A stretch of DNA of 64,000 nucleotides from CBDUEF01 sp018063485 (GTDB lineage Bacteria > Pseudomonadota > Alphaproteobacteria > Rhodobacterales > Rhodobacteraceae): the NCBI GenBank assembly GCA_037045435.1, contig JBAOID010000031.1, positions 487,786 to 551,785 on the forward strand, written 5' to 3'. Each line of letters begins with the position of its first letter. Position 1 is the first letter of the stretch. The notes beneath the pieces are model-generated. The model made no database searches, was not told where the DNA came from, and saw only the letters and a list, made by a program, of their open reading frames with translations. This document shows positions 61,418-64,000 of the stretch, in pieces. A program made the translations under genes and the position numbers.

Positions 61418-62071
61418 GCAGTTCCGGCCTTTGCCTGCAAGATCTGGTGCTGTTGCTGCATGGCCAAACCCTGATCGAGTTGAACGTCAACATCGCTCCG
61501 GGTGAAGTGCTCACCGTCATGGGACCATCAGGTTCGGGCAAGTCCACGCTTTCTGGCTGCAATCATCGGCGCGCTGCCGACAGGCTTTCATCTGCAAGGG
61601 CGCATCCTGTTGGCCGGACAGGATATCACCGACCTGCCCACCAATCGCCGCCGCATCGGCATCCTGTTTCAAGATGCGGTGCTGTTTGCCCATCTGTCGG
61701 TGGCCGACAACCTGGGCTTTGGCCTGCATCCATCGGTGCAACCGCGCGCCAAACGCCGCGAGGTCATCATGGCGGCGCTTGAGCGCGCCGGTCTTGCCGA
61801 TTTTGCCCATCGCGACCCTGCAACCCTGTCAGGCGGCCAGAAAACCCGCGTAGCCCTGCTGCGCACCCTGCTGGCGGAGCCCAAGGCTTTGCTGCTCGAT
61901 GAACCCTTCTCGCGGCTTGACGCCACTCTGCGCGCGCAAATCCGCAGCTATGTTCTGGATGAGGCCCGCCGTCTGGGCCTGCCGGTGGTTCTGGTCACCC
62001 ATGACGCCGAAGACGCCGCCGCCGCAGGTGGGCGGGTGATCACCTTGAACCCGCTTCAAAGCGGACCCTAA
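61414..62071 (+). CDS. ABC importer ATP-binding protein, YnjD-like (one frameshift)
   Basis: 218 residues after removing one base near 61550. Before the break: MSSSGLCLQDLVLLLHGQTL and Walker A GPSGSGKSTL. After it: LAAIIGALPTGFHLQGRILL, Q-loop GILFQDAVLFAHLSVADNLG, signature LSGGQKTRVALLRTL, Walker B LLLDEPFSRLD and switch VTHDAEDAAAAG. Small size is normal for YnjD. It completes the three-gene importer; its end overlaps the convergent kinase gene by four bases. Confidence 0.87.
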
Positions 62072-63387
62072 CGCGCGAGGGTCAATTCGGCCCGCAAACC
62101 GCCATGTTTTTGGCTTTGCCCCAGACGCAACGCTCCACCATGGCTGCGCGCAATATCTGCGGCAATCGACAGACCCAGCCCCACCCCACCGCCCCGGTTG
62201 GGATCGCGCGCCTCATCCAGCCGCGCAAACGGCACCACCGCTTCTTCGCGCTGATCGGCCGGAATGCCGGGGCCATCGTCTTCCACCACAAGCCTGACCA
62301 CCCGGTCGGTCACTTCCAATGATACTTCGGCAAAACTGCCAAAACGCACCGCGTTGCCGATCAGGTTGTCCAACGCCCGCTCCACCGCTTGCGGGCGCAT
62401 CCGCACCGGATTGCGCGACCCCTCAATCGCACCGGGGCGGACGTTCTGCCCGGCCCTGCGCGCATTCTCGATCACATGGCGCACCAATTGCGCCGGATCG
62501 CAGGGCCGCGGCTCTTCCATCGCATCGCCGCGTGTAAAGGCCAGAAACTCATTCACCAGCCGCTCCATCTGCGCCACATCTTCCTTCAGCGCCGCCGTTT
62601 CTTCATCTTCGGGCAAAAAGGCCAGACCCAGCTTCAACCGCGTCAGCGGCGTGCGCAGATCATGGCTGACACCCGACAGCAACAAGGTGCGCTGCTCGAT
62701 CTGCCGCTCGATCCGGGCGCGCATATCCAGAAACGCTGCCCCAGCCGCCCGCACTTCGGTGGCCCCGCGCAACCGATAAGGCACATTGTGCCCCTTGCCA
62801 AAGGCCTCGGCAGCCAACGCCAGCCTTGTGATCGGCGAAAGCTGATTGCGCAGGAAAATATAGGATATCAGCGTCAACAGGATCGAGGCTGCAACCATGA
62901 TCACCAACAACTGATGCGGGTTAGAGGCCGAAACCCGCGCCCGCGCCACAGTGACCATCAGATCACCCTGCGCACCGGGCAACAGAATACGCACCTCGTT
63001 GTCTGGATTGGTCAGATCAACGGCCTCGATCCCCGGCAATCCCTCCCGCAGCGTGGCGATCACCTCACGCCCCGACCAATCCCAAAACCCGCGCCTGTCC
63101 TGCCGGGTAAAATCCTCGGGCGTGGCAGAAATTCCAATTTGAAGTGCCGCACCCATTTCCGCCGCCTTGCCCTGCTCAACCGGGACGGTCGATTGCGACG
63201 CAACATCCAGCAAGTAGTTGATCTCAATCAGGACCGATCGCGTCATCTGCCGCGTGACCCCCTCAAAATGGCGTTGGATAAAGATCAGGGAGACCACAAG
63301 CTGGATCATCACGATCGGCACCACCAAAATCATGGCGGCCCGACCAAACAGCGAACGCGGCAAAAATGGCTTGATGCTGATACGCAT
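62068..63387 (-). CDS. Sensor histidine kinase, EnvZ-like
   Basis: 439 residues. Membrane helix GRAAMILVVPIVMIQLVVSL, a periplasmic domain of about 120 residues, second helix LLVIMVAASILLTLISYIFL, HAMP domain, H-box LLLSGVSHDLRTPLTRLKLG near residue 240, N-box ALDNLIGNAVRFG, G1 VEDDGPGIPADQ and G2 GGGVGLGLSIAADIARSHGG. Start is ATG at 63387 (MRISIKPFLPRSLFGRAA). The cognate response regulator is not adjacent: the upstream gene is a divergent hydrolase. Confidence 0.92.
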   Translation of the reverse strand: MRISIKPFLPRSLFGRAAMILVVPIVMIQLVVSLIFIQRHFEGVTRQMTRSVLIEINYLLDVASQSTVPVEQGKAAEMGAALQIGISATPEDFTRQDRRGFWDWSGREVIATLREGLPGIEAVDLTNPDNEVRILLPGAQGDLMVTVARARVSASNPHQLLVIMVAASILLTLISYIFLRNQLSPITRLALAAEAFGKGHNVPYRLRGATEVRAAGAAFLDMRARIERQIEQRTLLLSGVSHDLRTPLTRLKLGLAFLPEDEETAALKEDVAQMERLVNEFLAFTRGDAMEEPRPCDPAQLVRHVIENARRAGQNVRPGAIEGSRNPVRMRPQAVERALDNLIGNAVRFGSFAEVSLEVTDRVVRLVVEDDGPGIPADQREEAVVPFARLDEARDPNRGGGVGLGLSIAADIARSHGGALRLGQSQKHGGLRAELTLAR

Positions 63388-63428
63388 AGCGCCAAGACTA
63401 GCGGTGACAACGCGCGATGGAAAGACCG

Positions 63429-64000
63429 ATGGACACTGACAAGGCAACAATCAGCCAGCCCGCAGATATCCTGACGGTGAGCGCCAACAACCCCTCCCCC
63501 ATGACGGGCCCCGGCACCAACTCCTATGTGTTGCACGGTGAAGACGCGGCAATCGTCATCGACCCCGGCCCCGATGACCCGGCCCATCTTGAGGCTCTGC
63601 TCTGTGCCATCGGCCCACGCAAGCTCAATGCCATTGTCGTGACCCACGCCCATCTGGATCACTCGGCCCTCGCCCGCCGCTTGTCTGACAAGACCCAGGC
63701 ACCGATCATGGCCTATGGCGGCGCAACTTCGGGCCGCCACCCAACGATTGAAAGACTGGTCAAGGCAGGGATGCAGATGGCTGGCGAAGGCGCCGACGTT
63801 CACTGCGTACCTGATGTATTGCTTTGCGACGGCGATGAAATCGCATTTGGTCAGGGTGGCTTGCGTGTCCTTCACACCCCGGGACATATGGGGGGCCATA
63901 TCTGCCTTGCGCTGGGGTCGGTGCTGTTCAGCGGCGATCATGTGATGGCTTGGGCCCCCAGCCTGATTGCGCCTCCCGATGGCCATATGCGCGATTACAT
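63429..64000 (+). CDS. MBL-fold hydrolase, LACTB2-like, 3' end outside window
   Basis: The frame is open to the right edge after 190 codons. ILTVSANNPSPMTGPGTNSY, VIDPGPDDPAHLEALL, the metal motif VVTHAHLDHSALARRL (HxHxDH) and LHTPGHMGGHICLALGSVLF are typical of LACTB2-like metallo-hydrolases, a group containing nucleases and thioester hydrolases. ATG at 63429, 41 bases from the divergent kinase start. Substrate unknown. Confidence 0.85.
   Translation, partial: MDTDKATISQPADILTVSANNPSPMTGPGTNSYVLHGEDAAIVIDPGPDDPAHLEALLCAIGPRKLNAIVVTHAHLDHSALARRLSDKTQAPIMAYGGATSGRHPTIERLVKAGMQMAGEGADVHCVPDVLLCDGDEIAFGQGGLRVLHTPGHMGGHICLALGSVLFSGDHVMAWAPSLIAPPDGHMRDY

Noticed and set aside
1..64000. CRISPR arrays, prophage, rRNA or complete tRNA genes
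   Set aside because: No regularly spaced direct repeats, phage structural genes, rRNA or full cloverleaf sequences were seen on reading; only a tRNA-like fragment at 21369-21393.

Overview
The window is GC-rich bacterial chromosome, almost certainly from an alphaproteobacterium of the Rhodobacteraceae/Rhodobacterales. The signs are the irr-fabA divergent pair with fabB and fabI behind it, a GapR (DUF2312) gene, an ScfR-type regulator, and the block accB-accC-aat / DUF2155-mlaD-NDUFA12-clpX-clpP. Genus cannot be fixed from the sequence alone. There is no prophage, CRISPR array, rRNA or complete tRNA. One small mobile-element scar lies near 21.3 kb.

Layout. 0-11.8 kb: two solute importers (a branched-chain-amino-acid-type ABC system with a fused LivM-LivG protein, and a polyamine-type ABC system) flank an arginine deiminase/DDAH-like hydrolase, an M20 amidohydrolase and a LysR regulator. 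This looks like an uptake-and-hydrolysis locus for a guanidino or N-acylated amino compound. 11.8-20.6 kb: an M50 peptidase, fabI-fabB-fabA, irr, two alpha/beta hydrolases, thrS, a membrane protein and cspA. 20.6-27.5 kb: an ArsC-like protein, an IS3 scar, an orphan iron-type ABC permease, a sulfotransferase-like protein, gapR, a FadB-like fusion with an eroded dehydrogenase domain, and a DksA-like protein. 27.6-29.8 kb: a four-gene sulfide/persulfide operon. 29.8-35.6 kb: an orphan FliM-like protein, a solute-symporter/histidine-kinase fusion with a lone receiver protein, and an ScfR regulator.

35.7-51.5 kb is the most coherent system. It holds all three enzymes of reductive pyrimidine catabolism: PreT-PreA dihydropyrimidine dehydrogenase, dihydropyrimidinase and a beta-ureidopropionase-type amidase. 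The dihydropyrimidinase is followed by a complete ABC importer. Two RutR-like TetR regulators are present, and a near-consensus RutR operator sits in front of the amidase gene and the first regulator. MsrA/MsrB, a cupin, the potassium transporter Kup and a luciferase-like monooxygenase are interspersed. 51.7-57.6 kb is conserved housekeeping (biotin carboxylase, Aat, Mla and complex I accessory proteins, ClpXP). 57.6-64 kb has a CDP-alcohol phosphatidyltransferase, a YnjBCD-type ABC importer, a histidine kinase and the start of a metallo-beta-lactamase-fold protein.

A caution for every reader: at least 25 frameshifts break otherwise well-conserved genes, including the essential thrS, and every one is repaired by removing a single base, never by adding one. 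They are most simply uncorrected insertion errors of sequencing, densest at 6.5-8.9 kb, rather than real pseudogenes. Coordinates of those genes are given for the full span.
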